Of a DNA stretch of 64,000 nucleotides, positions 15,939 through 25,802 are shown in pieces. The DNA is taken from assembly GCF_030211955.1 (NCBI RefSeq), contig NZ_JASODI010000013.1, forward strand, positions 1 through 64,000. The letters run 5' to 3'. A program made the position numbers and the translations under genes. Below the pieces are notes generated by a model. It worked only from the letters and a program-made list of their open reading frames with translations, was not told the origin of the DNA and did not search any database. The stretch is from Corynebacterium frankenforstense (GTDB lineage: Bacteria > Actinomycetota > Actinomycetes > Mycobacteriales > Mycobacteriaceae). How positions within the stretch are numbered: the stretch's first letter is position 1; each line of letters starts with the position of its first letter.

Positions 15939-16565
15939 GTGATGTTTTCCGAGCAGTCTACGATTCCGCCGTCCCGGGACGGCCGCGCGGACGACGAGGC
16001 ACTGCCCGCGGACTTCTCCGCCGCCGTCGAGTCCCTCTACCACGCGCGCCTGCGCGACGAGCTCTCGCTCGGCACGATCCGGCCACCCCAACGGCTCGCG
16101 CCCTACAGCCACGCGGTCGGCCTCGAGGTCGACCGCGGCGAACACCCCGATGACCCGCAGACCGACTCGGACGGCGACGCCTTCGGCCGGCTGATCCTGC
16201 TGCATGACCCGCAGGCCGAGGAGGCCTGGGACGGCTCGATGCGGCTGGTCGCCTACATCCAGGCCGACATGGACGACGAGGTCGCCTCCGACCCGCTCTT
16301 GCCCGACGTCGCCTGGCAGTGGCTGACCGAGGGACTGGAGAACCTCGAGGCGGGCCACACCAACCTCGGCGGCACGGTCACCTCGACGTCCTCGATGCGC
16401 TTCGGTGAGATCGGCGGCCCGCCGCGCGCCCACCAGCTGGAGATGCGCGCCTCCTGGACCGCCACCGGCACCGACCTGTCCGCGCACGTGGAGGCCTTCG
16501 CCGACGTGCTCGCCCACGTCGCCGGCCTGCCGCCCGAGGGTGTGCGCACCCTCGGCGCTCACTGA
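15939..16565 (+). CDS. DUF3000 family protein
   Basis: 208 residues, soluble, no signal peptide. It matches the actinobacterial DUF3000 family (Rv2680 position) by order: hemQ, this gene, RNase D, dxs. Visible blocks are FSAAVESLYHARLRDEL, RLAPYSHAVGLEV, WQWLTEGLENLEAGHTNLGGTVT and HQLEMRASWTATGTDLSAHVEAFADVLAHVAG. Function unknown; constant linkage to RNase D suggests an RNA-related role, but that is inference. The RNase D gene starts three bases after its stop, so the two are co-translated. Confidence 0.85.
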   Translation: MMFSEQSTIPPSRDGRADDEALPADFSAAVESLYHARLRDELSLGTIRPPQRLAPYSHAVGLEVDRGEHPDDPQTDSDGDAFGRLILLHDPQAEEAWDGSMRLVAYIQADMDDEVASDPLLPDVAWQWLTEGLENLEAGHTNLGGTVTSTSSMRFGEIGGPPRAHQLEMRASWTATGTDLSAHVEAFADVLAHVAGLPPEGVRTLGAH

Positions 16566-16567
16566 CG

Positions 16568-17881
16568 GTGGGCGGCGCGGGGCCCGTCCGGGGCCGGGCC
16601 CCGGGCAAAGGCCAGGCCCGGGGTCAGACGCACGCGGAGCCCTTCCACACCGAGGCCGAACCCGCCGACCTGCTGCCTCGGGTGCTCGACACCCCGGAGC
16701 TCTTCGCCGCCGGCGCCAAGGTGCTCGCCGAAGGCCGCGGCCCCTTCGCCGTCGACACCGAGCGCGCCTCCGGCTTCCGCTACGACGACCGCGTCTTCCT
16801 GCTGCAGGTGCGCCGCCGCGGCGCCGGCACCCTGCTCTTCGCCCCGGAGGGCCGCCGCGAGAAACTGACCGCGGCACTTGCCCCCGTGATGACCGGCGCG
16901 GACTGGATCGTGCACGCCGCCGTCACCGACCTGCCGCCGCTGGCCTGGCTGGGACTCGTCCCCGGCCGGCTCTTCGACACCGAGCTGGCCGGGCGCCTGC
17001 TCGGCTACGACCGGGTCAACCTCGGCGCGCTGCTCGAGTCCACCCTGGGCGTGCACCTGGACAAGGGCCACGGCCAGGAGGACTGGTCGACGACCCCGCT
17101 GCCCGAGGACTGGCTCGTCTACGCCGAGGGCGACGTCGCTTACCTGCTGGAGCTGGCGGACTTCCTGGCCGAGGCGCTCGACAACGAGGGCAAGCTCAGC
17201 TGGGCCGGAGAGGACTTCGACCATATCATCGCCACCCACACCGACCCCGCCCCCGAGCGCGACTGGAAGAAGACGAAGGGGCTGCGCCGCCTGCGCCGCC
17301 CCCGCCAGCTCGCCGTCGCACGTGCGCTGTGGCAGACCCGCGAGGACCTCGCCGTCGCCGAGGACAAGAACCCGGCGATCCTGCTTCCGGACAAGGCGCT
17401 CGTCGCCTTCGCCGCCGCCGGGGTCTCCGACGCCGACCGACTGCTCAACACCGCACGCCTCAAGCCCACCCAGTACCGCCGGGTTGCCTCGCGCATCAGC
17501 TTGTGGGCACGCACGGCCGCCGAGGCGCTCGCCTCGGACCCGGCGGACTGGCCGCGCCCGGCCCCGCGCCACGACTCGATCCCGCCGCACTCGCACTGGC
17601 CGGAACACCACCCGCAGGCCGCGGAGGCCTGGGAGAAGATCCACGAGAACCTCCTCGAGCTCTCGGTGGAGCTGGGCATGCCGGTGGAGAACATCGCCGC
17701 CCCGAAGGTGCTGCGCCGTGCCGTGTGGGAGTCCACCGAGGGCCACCAGCTGCACTCGGTGAGCGAGCTGGTGGACTTCCTCGTCGACTACGGGGTGCGC
17801 GACTGGCAGATCGAGCTGGTCGTGCCGGCCTTCACCGCCGCGGTGTTCACCGCTGACGGGGGTCGTCGGCGAGGCTGGTGA
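16568..17881 (+). CDS. rnd: Ribonuclease D-like 3'-5' exonuclease with HRDC domain
   Basis: 437 residues. The DEDD exonuclease domain occupies about residues 35-215: [11 protein letters not shown] supplies the first Asp-Glu pair, [17 protein letters not shown] the next Asp, and [12 protein letters not shown] the last Asp with a downstream Tyr. An HRDC-type helical domain follows ([22 protein letters not shown]). The family trims 3' ends of stable RNA precursors. GTG start three bases after the DUF3000 stop. Its 3' end overlaps the convergent dxs gene by 35 bases, an unusual tail-to-tail overlap. Confidence 0.92.
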   Translation: MGGAGPVRGRAPGKGQARGQTHAEPFHTEAEPADLLPRVLDTPELFAAGAKVLAEGRGPFAVDTERASGFRYDDRVFLLQVRRRGAGTLLFAPEGRREKLTAALAPVMTGADWIVHAAVTDLPPLAWLGLVPGRLFDTELAGRLLGYDRVNLGALLESTLGVHLDKGHGQEDWSTTPLPEDWLVYAEGDVAYLLELADFLAEALDNEGKLSWAGEDFDHIIATHTDPAPERDWKKTKGLRRLRRPRQLAVARALWQTREDLAVAEDKNPAILLPDKALVAFAAAGVSDADRLLNTARLKPTQYRRVASRISLWARTAAEALASDPADWPRPAPRHDSIPPHSHWPEHHPQAAEAWEKIHENLLELSVELGMPVENIAAPKVLRRAVWESTEGHQLHSVSELVDFLVDYGVRDWQIELVVPAFTAAVFTADGGRRRGW

Positions 17882-19850
17882 TCCAGCCCTCGATCGAGGT
17901 GCGCATGCCCTCGGCGTCGAGACCGACCTCGGAGAGCAGCTGCCCGCGCGAGGCGTGCAGCGGGTAGACGTCCGGGAAGGCCAGGTGGCGCACCGGGGTG
18001 TCGATCTCGGCGGCCTGCATGGCCTCGGCCAGCTGGGAGCCGATGCCGCCGCGGATCACGCCGTCCTCGACGGTGACCACCAGGTCCGCGCCCGCTGCCG
18101 CCTCGAGCAGCTCGGCGCGCACCGGCGAGACCCACCGCGGGTCCAGCACGGTCACCGCGACGTCTCCGCCGCGGTCCACCCGGTTCTCCAGCCCGTCGAC
18201 GGCCTCGAGCACGGTGCCGGCGAGCGCGCCGATCGAGACCACGAGCAGCTGGAACGGGTCAGCGGCCTCCTCGGCGGCGGCGCCCTCGGCGCCGCCCACC
18301 GCAGCCGCGGCGTCCGCGCCCGCGTCACCACGCGCGGCGTCGTCAATCGGCCCCGTCTCGACGAGCACGTCGGTGCCGCCGTCGGTGCGGCGCAGCGTGG
18401 GGATGTCCGAGGGCTTCTCGCCCTTGGGGAAGCGCACCACGGTCGGGCCGTCGGAGACCTCGATGGCCTCGTCGAAGAGCTCGACGAGCTGCTGTCCGTC
18501 GCGCGGGGCGGCCAAGCGCAGGCCGGGCACCAACGAGGTGATCGCCATGTCCCAGACACCGTTGTGGCTCGCGCCGTCCGAGCCGGTCACCCCGGCGCGG
18601 TCGAGCACGAAGGTCACGGCACGGTCGATCAGCCCGACGTCCATGAGCAGCTGGTCGAAGCCGCGGTTGAGGAAGGTCGAGTAGAGCGCGACCACCGGGT
18701 GCAGCCCGGCCAGGCTCATGCCGGCGGCGCTGGTCACGGCGTGCTGCTCGGCGATGCCGACGTCGTAGAAGCGGGAGGGGAACTTGTCGTTGAACGCGGA
18801 GAGCCCCGTCGGCCCGCCCATCGCGGCGGTGATGGCCACCAGGTCGGGCCGGCGCGCCCCGGCGCGGACGAGCTCGGCGGAGAACGCCGAGGTCCAGCTG
18901 GGCCCGGCGACCTTGCGGGACTTGCCGGTCACGGGGTCGATGACCCCGGTGGAGTGCATCAGGTCCGGCGACTCGGTGGCCGCCGGGGCAAAGCCGCGGC
19001 CCTTCTCGGTCACGGCGTGCACGATGATCGGGCCCTCGAACTCGCGGGCGTAGCGCAGCACGTTGCCCAGTGCCTTGAGGTTGTGGCCGTTGACCGGCCC
19101 GATGTACTTGATGCCCAGCTCCGGGAACATCTGGTCCGGCAGCACCTGGGACTTCACGCCCTCCTTGAAGGCGTGGAGGGCCTCGAAGGTGCGCTCGCCG
19201 ACCCAGCCGAGCGACTTCAGCGTCGACTTGCCCTGCTCCATGACGCGGTCGTAGGTGCGCAGCATGCGCAGGTCCGCCAGGGCGTCGGCGAAGCCGCCGA
19301 TGGTCGGCGAGTAGCTGCGGCCGTTGTCATTGACCACGATGACGACGTTGCGGTCGCGGCCGGCGGCGATGTTGTTGAGCGCCTCCCAGACCATGCCGCC
19401 GGTCATCGCGCCGTCGCCGACGACGGCGACGACGTTGCGGTGCGGCTCCCCGCCCAGGGCGAAGGCCTTGGACATGCCGTCGGCCACGCTGAGTGCCGCA
19501 GAGGCGTGCGAGGACTCGGTCCAGTCGTGCTCGGACTCGGCGCGGCAGGTGTAGCCGGACAGGCCGCCCTTCTGGCGCAGGGTGTCGAACTGGTCGGCGC
19601 GCCCGGTGAGGATCTTGTGCACGTAAGACTGGTGGCTGGTGTCGAAGATCAGCGGCTCGCGCGGCGAGTCGAAGACGCGGTGCAGGGCGACGGTCAGCTC
19701 GACCACGCCGAGGTTGGGGCCGAGGTGGCCGCCGGTGGCGGAGACCTTCTCGATGAGCAGCCGCCTGATCTCCGCGCACAGCTCATCGAGGTCGCCGGGT
19801 TCCAGCGCCTTGAGGTCGGCGGGAGAGGAGATGGTGTGGAGAATTCCCAT
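17847..19850 (-). CDS. dxs: 1-deoxy-D-xylulose-5-phosphate synthase
   Basis: 667 residues, somewhat longer than the usual 630-640. A thiamine-diphosphate enzyme joining pyruvate and glyceraldehyde 3-phosphate, first step of the MEP isoprenoid pathway that feeds polyprenyl phosphates for arabinogalactan. Visible motifs are [64 protein letters not shown] and the transketolase C-terminal part. Extra length comes from an Ala/Gly/Asp-rich insertion near residues 500-540, which contains an exact copy of the ATTGACGACG motif encoding Ile-Asp-Asp-Ala-Ala-Arg. AAGGAG lies about 13 bases before the ATG. Confidence 0.96.
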   Translation of the reverse strand: MGILHTISSPADLKALEPGDLDELCAEIRRLLIEKVSATGGHLGPNLGVVELTVALHRVFDSPREPLIFDTSHQSYVHKILTGRADQFDTLRQKGGLSGYTCRAESEHDWTESSHASAALSVADGMSKAFALGGEPHRNVVAVVGDGAMTGGMVWEALNNIAAGRDRNVVIVVNDNGRSYSPTIGGFADALADLRMLRTYDRVMEQGKSTLKSLGWVGERTFEALHAFKEGVKSQVLPDQMFPELGIKYIGPVNGHNLKALGNVLRYAREFEGPIIVHAVTEKGRGFAPAATESPDLMHSTGVIDPVTGKSRKVAGPSWTSAFSAELVRAGARRPDLVAITAAMGGPTGLSAFNDKFPSRFYDVGIAEQHAVTSAAGMSLAGLHPVVALYSTFLNRGFDQLLMDVGLIDRAVTFVLDRAGVTGSDGASHNGVWDMAITSLVPGLRLAAPRDGQQLVELFDEAIEVSDGPTVVRFPKGEKPSDIPTLRRTDGGTDVLVETGPIDDAARGDAGADAAAAVGGAEGAAAEEAADPFQLLVVSIGALAGTVLEAVDGLENRVDRGGDVAVTVLDPRWVSPVRAELLEAAAGADLVVTVEDGVIRGGIGSQLAEAMQAAEIDTPVRHLAFPDVYPLHASRGQLLSEVGLDAEGMRTSIEGWITSLADDPRQR
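18338..18347 (-). repeat. ATTGACGACG dispersed motif inside dxs
   Basis: Exact copy in the sense orientation of dxs, continuing CCGCGCGT. It lies in the Ala-rich insertion that other Dxs proteins lack. Confidence 0.6.
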
Positions 19851-19959
19851 GGGGGTCAGCTCTGCTCCTTCGTGTACCGGGTGACACCGCCGGAGACGGG
19901 CCGCCTGCCACCCCCTGATGGGGGCGGCTGACACCCTACGGCGCGTTCCCTCGATCGTA

Positions 19960-21435
19960 CTAGCGTGCCGCGCCTCCGTGGCCGACGGGGGCGGTCTGCG
20001 CCGCATCCCCCGCGGCAGAGAGCCGCGCGGTCTCCTCGGCGGCGGCGTTGCCTGCGGGGTCGGCGGGCTCGAGCCGGCAGACGACCTCGAAGTGGTGGGT
20101 GCCCGGGAAGGCGTCCACGAGCTGGCAGTCCGTCAGCCAGTAGCCGTTCTTGCGCCAGTCGGACAGGTCGCGCGAGAGCGTGGCCGGGTCGCAGCCGACG
20201 TGGACGACCACACCCGGGTGGGCGGCGGCCACGGCGGCGACGACCTCGGCGCCCGCGCCGGTGCGCGGCGGGTCGAGGACCACCGCGTCCGGGTGGGGCA
20301 GTTCGGCCATGGCGCGCTCGACGGTGACCGGGTGCACGTGGTGGTCGATGCCCTTGAGGGCCGGCTGGCTGCCCGCGCGCGCCGAGGGCGAGGAGTCGAC
20401 GGTGTGGATCGCCGCGCCCTCCCCCAGCGCCGCGGCCAACGCGGGTACGAACAGCCCGACGCCGCCGTAGAGGTCCCAGCCCACCTTGGGTGCGTCGCCT
20501 TCCTGATCGCCGACGCCCGCCGCGTCGGCGTCCAGGCCCTCAGGCGCGGTTGCCGAGCCGTCCGAGGCGGGCTTTCCGGCGTCCTCGGCGACGCGCTCGC
20601 GTCCCGCCTCTGCGGCCACGCTGTCGCGGCTGGCCGCGGGCTCGGCGGCCACGAAGCGCTCCACCAGCCGCGAGTAGGCGGCCGGGGCGGCGACGTGCGC
20701 CTGCCAGAAGGCGGGGGCTGCGACGCGGAACTCGCGGCCGGCGACCTCGATGCGGCCGGCCTCGGGGCCCTCGATGATCTCGGAGACGCGCTCGGCGCGC
20801 CGGCCGCGGCCGGTCTTGCGGGTCTCGACGATCTGGCGACCCTCGTCGGTCTGGGCGACGATGACCTGCGCGTCCGGGGTGAACCGGCGCGCGCCGTCGC
20901 CGACCACGCCGTCGAGCAGCCCGGGCAGCACCTGGGAGCAGACGGCGTCGGTGACCAGCTCGTGCGAGCGGGCCTTGTGCAGCCCGGCGCGGCCCTGGGA
21001 GTCCACACCCAGGCGCACGCGGGTGCGCCAGCCGGTCACGGGGTGCAGGGCGGCGGACTCGACGGCGGGTGCGGTGGTGAACCCGCCGAGGCGGGTCAGC
21101 TGGTCGCGCAGCACGTCGACCTTCAGGCCGACCTCGGCGTCGGGGTCTACCACGCCGTAGTCGCAGCAGCCGGCGCCCTTCGCGGCCGCCGGGCAGCGCT
21201 GCTGCACGCGCAGCGGGGAGGCCTCGAGAATCTCGACGGCGTCGCCGCGGGCAAAGCGCTTCTTGGCCTGGGCGATGCGCACCGTGCAGGTGTCGCCGGG
21301 CAGGCCGCCGCGGACGAAGACGACGCGGCCGGCGACGGTGCCGATGCCCTCGCCGCCGTGCGCCATGCGCTCGACGGTGACCTGACAGGTGTCGCCGGAG
21401 GCGAGGTGCTCGGGGTGGCTGGTGGACTCAGTCAT
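19960..21435 (-). CDS. Class I SAM-dependent RNA m5U methyltransferase (TrmA/RumA family)
   Basis: 491 residues. An N-terminal TRAM domain ([18 protein letters not shown]) is followed by a cysteine cluster [11 protein letters not shown] typical of the Fe-S subclass, the SAM domain ([26 protein letters not shown]) and the catalytic Cys of [14 protein letters not shown] 50-residue Ala/Glu-rich insertion (about 270-325) separates the RNA-binding part from the SAM domain. Likely methylates uridine in tRNA or rRNA; substrate not known. Synteny matches Rv2689c. The start is seven bases from the DUF3710 stop, implying one operon (dut, DUF3710, this gene). Confidence 0.88.
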   Translation of the reverse strand: MTESTSHPEHLASGDTCQVTVERMAHGGEGIGTVAGRVVFVRGGLPGDTCTVRIAQAKKRFARGDAVEILEASPLRVQQRCPAAAKGAGCCDYGVVDPDAEVGLKVDVLRDQLTRLGGFTTAPAVESAALHPVTGWRTRVRLGVDSQGRAGLHKARSHELVTDAVCSQVLPGLLDGVVGDGARRFTPDAQVIVAQTDEGRQIVETRKTGRGRRAERVSEIIEGPEAGRIEVAGREFRVAAPAFWQAHVAAPAAYSRLVERFVAAEPAASRDSVAAEAGRERVAEDAGKPASDGSATAPEGLDADAAGVGDQEGDAPKVGWDLYGGVGLFVPALAAALGEGAAIHTVDSSPSARAGSQPALKGIDHHVHPVTVERAMAELPHPDAVVLDPPRTGAGAEVVAAVAAAHPGVVVHVGCDPATLSRDLSDWRKNGYWLTDCQLVDAFPGTHHFEVVCRLEPADPAGNAAAEETARLSAAGDAAQTAPVGHGGAAR

Positions 21436-21441
21436 GTGCGA

Positions 21442-22326
21442 TCACGCTTCCGTGGTGCCGCTGGGCTGACCGGCGCCACCACCCGGGTTCTGCTGGTTCT
21501 GCCGGGCCTGCTGGGCCGCGCGCTGCTTCATGGCCTGCTGCAGTTGCTCGACGAGCTGCGCGGGCAGCGCGACCGGCAGGGAGTTGCCGGCGAGCACCGG
21601 GTCCTGGCCGCGGTAGACGAAGGTGCGGGCGAACAGGTCGCGGGCCTCGTCGGCCAGGTCCTGCTCGTGGCCGGTGGGGGCGGCGAGGGTGAAGCGCAGC
21701 ATCCAGCGCGGGCCGTCGACGCCGATGAGGCGCAGCTGGCCGTTCTCGTTGGGGGCGACGATCTCGCGGCCCCAGGGCCCGTCGACGATCTCGGGGGCCA
21801 GGCCGTCCTCCTTCATCTTGGCCACGATCTCGGTGACGGTGGTGCGCCACTGCCCGCCGGAGCGCGGGGCGGCGAAGGCGACCGGGGTGATGCGGCCGTG
21901 GCGGGTGACCACGTGCAGCATGCGCGGGCCCTGCTCGCCCATCTCGACCTGCACCTGGGAGTCCTTGGGCAGCGGCAGGCGCAGCGAACCGAGGTTGAGC
22001 ACGCCGGAGGCGAAGTCGGAGAAGTCGAAGTCCTCGATGTTGACCGAGTCGCCGTCGAAGGGGCCGGTCTCCCCCGTGCCGGAGACCTGGACGTCCTCGC
22101 CGGCGCCCGCCTCAGCGGCGGCGTCGGCGGTGCCCGCGGACTGCGCCATAGCGTCAGCGGCCGCGTCCTGCGCCGCGGCGGCGTCGGCCGCGGTGTCGTC
22201 CACCGCGGCGCCGGCGCCGTTCCCGGCACCCGCGGCGCCCTCAGCGCCGACGCCCGGCGCGCCGGCGTCCTGCGCGGCGTCCCCGTGCTTGTGCTTGTCC
22301 TTGTTGCCGAAAGGCCAGATCGCCAT
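21442..22326 (-). CDS. DUF3710 domain protein
   Basis: 294 residues. A short basic N-terminus (MAIWPFGNKDKHKHG) and about 75 residues of Ala/Gly/Asp-rich low complexity precede the conserved DUF3710 domain (from about residue 95: VNIEDFDFSDFASGVLNLGSL then RWMLRFTLAAPTGHE). It corresponds to Rv2696c by position next to dut. The C-terminal tail is Gln-rich (QQAMKQRAAQQARQNQQ). No catalytic residues or membrane segments recognised; function unknown. Confidence 0.85.
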   Translation of the reverse strand: MAIWPFGNKDKHKHGDAAQDAGAPGVGAEGAAGAGNGAGAAVDDTAADAAAAQDAAADAMAQSAGTADAAAEAGAGEDVQVSGTGETGPFDGDSVNIEDFDFSDFASGVLNLGSLRLPLPKDSQVQVEMGEQGPRMLHVVTRHGRITPVAFAAPRSGGQWRTTVTEIVAKMKEDGLAPEIVDGPWGREIVAPNENGQLRLIGVDGPRWMLRFTLAAPTGHEQDLADEARDLFARTFVYRGQDPVLAGNSLPVALPAQLVEQLQQAMKQRAAQQARQNQQNPGGGAGQPSGTTEA

Positions 22327-22369
22327 GTGCTCCTCGCTCCCCTTGTGGTTGTCGTCGGTCCCGTTGGCT

Positions 22370-22828
22370 TCAGTTCAGCCCGGTCGAGCCGTGCCCGCCG
22401 GTGCCGCGTTCCGTCTCGCCGAGGTCGTCGGCCTCCGCGAAGTCGACGAGCTCGACCTTCTGGACCAGCAGCTGGGCGATGCGCTCGCCCCGGGCGACGT
22501 GGACGGTCTCGTGCGGGTCGAGGTTGATCAGGCTGATCTTCAACTCGCCACGGTAGCCCGCGTCGATGGTGCCCGGGGTGTTGATCACGGTCAGCCCCTG
22601 GCGGGTGGCCAGACCCGAGCGCGGGTGCACCAGGCCGACGGTGCCGGCGGGCAGCGCGATGGCGATGCCGGTGCGCACCAGGCGCCGCTCGCCGGGGACG
22701 AGGTCGACGTCCTCGGCGCTGCACAGGTCCGCGCCCGCGTCGTCGGGGTGCGCGCGCTTGGGCAGCGGCATGTCCGGGTCGATCCGGCGCACGCGCACGG
22801 TCATGTTCGGGTCCAGGGTCTCACTCAC
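22370..22828 (-). CDS. dut: Deoxyuridine 5'-triphosphate nucleotidohydrolase
   Basis: 152 residues from GTG 22828, or 144 from ATG 22804. All five trimeric dUTPase motifs are visible: [38 protein letters not shown] and the C-terminal [11 protein letters not shown] arm that closes over the substrate. It hydrolyses dUTP to dUMP, keeping uracil out of DNA. GTG 22828 is preferred because TATCGT lies seven bases before it, matching the leaderless pattern seen elsewhere in the window. Confidence 0.96.
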   Translation of the reverse strand: MSETLDPNMTVRVRRIDPDMPLPKRAHPDDAGADLCSAEDVDLVPGERRLVRTGIAIALPAGTVGLVHPRSGLATRQGLTVINTPGTIDAGYRGELKISLINLDPHETVHVARGERIAQLLVQKVELVDFAEADDLGETERGTGGHGSTGLN

Positions 22829-22835
22829 GGCCCCC

Positions 22836-22841
22836 ACGATA
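22836..22841 (-). promoter_or_regulatory. -10 box TATCGT of leaderless dut
   Basis: Seven bases separate TATCGT from GTG 22828 on the minus strand; no ribosome-binding site between them. Confidence 0.5.
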
Positions 22842-22929
22842 CGGTGCGCCCCGCGCGGCGCGCACCACCGCGCCGCCACACCCCGGCCCGGCCCCCGCGC
22901 CCGGGGTTCTGCGCGGCCGCGGCCTCCAG

Positions 22930-22935
22930 TAGACT
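22930..22935 (+). promoter_or_regulatory. -10 box TAGACT of leaderless DUF3093 gene
   Basis: TAGACT is eight bases before GTG 22944. It is divergent from the dut promoter about 90 bases away. Confidence 0.5.
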
Positions 22936-22943
22936 CTGCGGGT

Positions 22944-23456
22944 GTGACTGAGACGGCGAACAATCAAGCGAAGGTGCTCTACCGCGAGCGCCAGTGGGTG
23001 CCCTTCTACTGGTGGATCCTGGCGTTCCTCCTGGTCGCGCTGCTGACTGCCCAGTTCGCGCACAACCGCACGATCACCTGGCTGATCGTGCCGGCCGTGG
23101 TGCTCTCCGCCCTGGCGGTGTGGGTGCTCGTCTCCCTGTCCTCGACGGTGCTGCAGGTCGAGGAGGACGCGGACGGCACGCGCTGGCTCTTCGCCGGCGA
23201 CGCGATGCTGCCCGGCGACGTCGTCTCACGCTCCCTGGCGGTGCCCGCCAACGCGAAGCGCAACGCCATGGGCCACCAGCTGGACCCGGCGGCCTTCGTC
23301 GTCTCCCACGGCTGGGTCGCCGAGATGGTCATGCTCGTCCTCGACGACCCCGACGACCCGACCCCCTACTGGCTGATCGGTGCCCGCCACCCCGAGCAGC
23401 TGCTGCAGGCCTTCCTTCCCGGCCAGGCCGAGGAGGCCACCCGCACGCTGCGGTAG
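22944..23456 (+). CDS. DUF3093 membrane protein
   Basis: 170 residues with two adjacent membrane helices ([19 protein letters not shown] and [20 protein letters not shown]) followed by a cytoplasmic or external beta-rich domain ending in [16 protein letters not shown]. It corresponds to Rv2698, always next to dut in mycolic-acid bacteria. Function unknown. GTG start set by the TAGACT box. Confidence 0.85.
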   Translation: MTETANNQAKVLYRERQWVPFYWWILAFLLVALLTAQFAHNRTITWLIVPAVVLSALAVWVLVSLSSTVLQVEEDADGTRWLFAGDAMLPGDVVSRSLAVPANAKRNAMGHQLDPAAFVVSHGWVAEMVMLVLDDPDDPTPYWLIGARHPEQLLQAFLPGQAEEATRTLR

Positions 23457-23496
23457 GCGTCCCCCCAGAAACGCGGTAGGCGCCCCACCTGAAACG

Positions 23497-23540
23497 AAAT
23501 TGCCGACGTCGCGCTGCGCGACGTCGGCAATTTTCTTGCG
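23497..23540. terminator. Bidirectional terminator between DUF3093 and DUF4193 genes
   Basis: Perfect 17-bp stem with a CTG loop; the arms contain AATTGCCGACGTCGCG, a variant of the dispersed motif. A TTTTCTT run follows on the plus strand and TTTCGTTT on the minus strand, so it can serve both convergent genes. Confidence 0.9.
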
Positions 23541-23550
23541 CTCTGCGGGA

Positions 23551-23844
23551 CTAGGCGCAGTCCTTGCAGACCGGGGAGCCGTCGGCCTCGCGGTGGTCGA
23601 GGCGGGCGGTCTTCTGCACCAGGAAGCACTCCGAGCAGGTGAACTCGTTGGACTGGCGCGGGACGACCTGGAGGTTGAGCTCCTCGCCGGAGAGGTCGTT
23701 GCTCGGCGGGTCGAAGGAGTCGACGATCTCGCCGTCCTCGTCGATCGGCGAGGAGGCGGCCTCGGCGGCCTTCAGGCCCTCCAGGGAATCCGTCTCGAGC
23801 TCATCGTCCTCGCGGCGACGGGCGTTGTCGTAATCGGTGGCCAC
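23551..23844 (-). CDS. DUF4193 small zinc-ribbon protein
   Basis: 97 residues, strongly acidic. The N-terminus MATDYDNARRREDDELETDS and C-terminal zinc-ribbon pair CSECF and CKDC (about residues 70 and 93) define the DUF4193/Rv2699c family, which is specific to actinobacteria. The ribbon recalls DksA/TraR or RbpA-like RNA-polymerase binders, but no role is established here. It has one of the best SigA-like promoters in the window, suggesting high constant expression. Confidence 0.9.
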   Translation of the reverse strand: MATDYDNARRREDDELETDSLEGLKAAEAASSPIDEDGEIVDSFDPPSNDLSGEELNLQVVPRQSNEFTCSECFLVQKTARLDHREADGSPVCKDCA

Positions 23845-23921
23845 GGCAGCCTCACTACTCCCTCACAAGGTTGGGGTCGCCCCACCTGCCTGCGGGGCGG
23901 ACGACGTGTTCTTGGTGGCGG

Positions 23922-23950
23922 ATACTAAACCACACACGCCCGCCTGTCAT
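23922..23950 (-). promoter_or_regulatory. Promoter of DUF4193 gene
   Basis: On the minus strand ATGACA (23945-23950) and TAGTAT (23922-23927) are 17 bases apart, about 78 bases upstream of the ATG. It lies in a locally AT-rich patch. Confidence 0.6.
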
Positions 23951-24036
23951 ATATCCACGCCACGCGGCGTTTTCCGCGGGTGTAACCCGGGCCCGGGGCG
24001 GCGCCCGGCGAGGGTCCCGCCCCGGGGACGGCGGCG

Positions 24037-24873
24037 TCAGTGCAGCGGGGCGAGCTGGGCCGGCATGGCCAGCTCGTCGAAGAGGTCCCCCAGCGCCGGG
24101 TCCAGGGGGCCAGCCGCGGCGCGCAGCAGGCGGTACTCGGAGCTGGGCACCGAGAGCGCCGGGGCGTCGACCACAGCGCCGGCCTCCTCGGCGATGACGG
24201 CGCCGGCGGCGAAGTCCCAGCAGCTCAGGCCGTACTCGTAGTAGGCGTCCACGCGCCCCTCGGCCAGGCGGCACAGATCGAGGGCGGCCGAGCCGGAGCG
24301 GCGGATGTCGCGCACCCGCGGCAGCAGGTCGACCAGGAGCTCGGCCTGGCGGCGGCGCGCGCGGGAGGCGTAGGCGAAGCCGGTGGCCACCAGGGAGCGC
24401 TCCGGGTCGGTCTCCCTCGAGACCGCGAGGGTCTCGGTGCCCTGCGGATCGGTGCGGGTGGCGCCGGCACCCCGGGCGGCGCTGTAGAGCGCGTCGGCCG
24501 AGGGGTCGTAGACGGCGCCGGCGACGACCTCGCCGTCGACGGCCGCGGCCACGGAGACGGCGAAGGCGGGCAGCCCGTAGACGAAGTTGACGGTGCCGTC
24601 GATCGGGTCGATGACCCAGGAGACCCCCGAGTGGGAGGCGACCTGGGAGCCCTCCTCGCCGATGACGCCGTCGCCGGGGCGCAGGCGCGCGATCTCGCCG
24701 ACGATGAACTCCTCGCTCATCGTGTCGACGACGGTGACCGGGTCGACCGGCGAGGACTTCGTCATGGTGTAGGCGCGCACGTCGCCGAGCTCGGCGCGCC
24801 GGGTGCGCACGCGCACGCCGGCCTCCCGGGCGATCTCGGCGGCCAGGTCGCGCAGCTCGGTCGGCTCAGTCAT
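24037..24873 (-). CDS. suhB: Inositol monophosphatase family protein
   Basis: 278 residues. Metal-binding motifs GVIGEEG, WVIDPIDGTVNF and WDFAAGAVIAEEAG are all intact, so a Mg-dependent, Li-sensitive phosphatase is expected. Synteny with Rv2701c (SuhB) next to ppgK and sigA supports this. It may provide inositol for phosphatidylinositol synthesis. The start at MTEPTELRDLAAEIA was chosen from the family N-terminus. Divergent from ppgK with 114 bases between. Confidence 0.93.
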   Translation of the reverse strand: MTEPTELRDLAAEIAREAGVRVRTRRAELGDVRAYTMTKSSPVDPVTVVDTMSEEFIVGEIARLRPGDGVIGEEGSQVASHSGVSWVIDPIDGTVNFVYGLPAFAVSVAAAVDGEVVAGAVYDPSADALYSAARGAGATRTDPQGTETLAVSRETDPERSLVATGFAYASRARRRQAELLVDLLPRVRDIRRSGSAALDLCRLAEGRVDAYYEYGLSCWDFAAGAVIAEEAGAVVDAPALSVPSSEYRLLRAAAGPLDPALGDLFDELAMPAQLAPLH

Positions 24874-24974
24874 CTTCTCCGTCTCACTCCTCGAGGTGGT
24901 GGGGCCCGCCCCGGCGGCGCCGGGGCGGTCGTCACACCCGCCATTGTCCCACCGCCGCGGCGCATGTGCCTCGG

Positions 24975-24980
24975 TAGGAT
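24975..24980 (+). promoter_or_regulatory. -10 box TAGGAT of leaderless ppgK
   Basis: TAGGAT is seven bases before ATG 24988 with no ribosome-binding site between. Confidence 0.55.
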
Positions 24981-24987
24981 GAGACGC

Positions 24988-25749
24988 ATGGCTAAGCAGG
25001 ACAACGTCGGATTCGGCGTGGACATCGGCGGCTCCGGGATCAAGGGCGCCCTCGTCGACCTGGACGAGGGCGTCTTCATCGGGGACCGCCACAAGATCAA
25101 GACCCCGAAGAAGTCGACGCCGGAGAACGTCGCGGCCGTCGTCGCCGAGGTCGTCGAGCACTTCGAGTGGGACGGCCCCGTCGGCATCACCCTGCCGGCG
25201 ATCGTGCACGGACAGGTCGCGCACTCGGCGGCCAACATCGACAAGTCCTGGGTGGGCACCGACCTGCAGGAGCTCTTCCACGCCCACCTCGGCGACCGCG
25301 AGATCTCGGTGCTCAACGACGCCGACGCCGCCGGCGTGGCCGAGGCCGCCCACGGCGTGCCCGAGGCCTCCAAGGGCGCGGTGATCTTCCTGACCCTGGG
25401 CACCGGCATCGGCTCGGCGCTGCTCATCGACGGCCAGCTGTTCCCCAACACCGAGCTGGGGCACCTGATCATCGACGGCGAGCACGCCGAGCACTTCGCC
25501 TCCTCGGGGGTCAAGGACCGCGAGGACCTCAGCTACAAGCAGTGGGCCAAGCGCGTCAGCGTGGCCCTCAACGAGTACGACCGCCTCTTCTCCCCCGACG
25601 CCTTCATCGTCGGCGGCGGGATCTCGCGCAAGGCCGACAAGTGGATCCCGAAGCTGACCGTGGAGACCCCGGTCATCCCCGCCGACCTGCGCAACACCGC
25701 CGGCATCGTCGGCGCGGCCATGGCCGTCCACGACCACCTGCAGCCCTGA
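24988..25749 (+). CDS. ppgK: Polyphosphate glucokinase
   Basis: 253-residue ROK-family kinase that phosphorylates glucose using polyphosphate or ATP. Visible motifs are the phosphate loop GVDIGGSGIKGALVDL, the catalytic Asp in LNDADAAG, LTLGTGIGSALLIDG and NTELGHL. Glucose taken up without the PTS would enter glycolysis here. Synteny (suhB, ppgK, sigA) is that of M. tuberculosis Rv2701c-Rv2703. Confidence 0.95.
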   Translation: MAKQDNVGFGVDIGGSGIKGALVDLDEGVFIGDRHKIKTPKKSTPENVAAVVAEVVEHFEWDGPVGITLPAIVHGQVAHSAANIDKSWVGTDLQELFHAHLGDREISVLNDADAAGVAEAAHGVPEASKGAVIFLTLGTGIGSALLIDGQLFPNTELGHLIIDGEHAEHFASSGVKDREDLSYKQWAKRVSVALNEYDRLFSPDAFIVGGGISRKADKWIPKLTVETPVIPADLRNTAGIVGAAMAVHDHLQP

Positions 25750-25802
25750 GCGGCCGAGCTGAGACGGACCGAGACCAACCGAGGCGAACTGAAAGGACAC
25801 CG

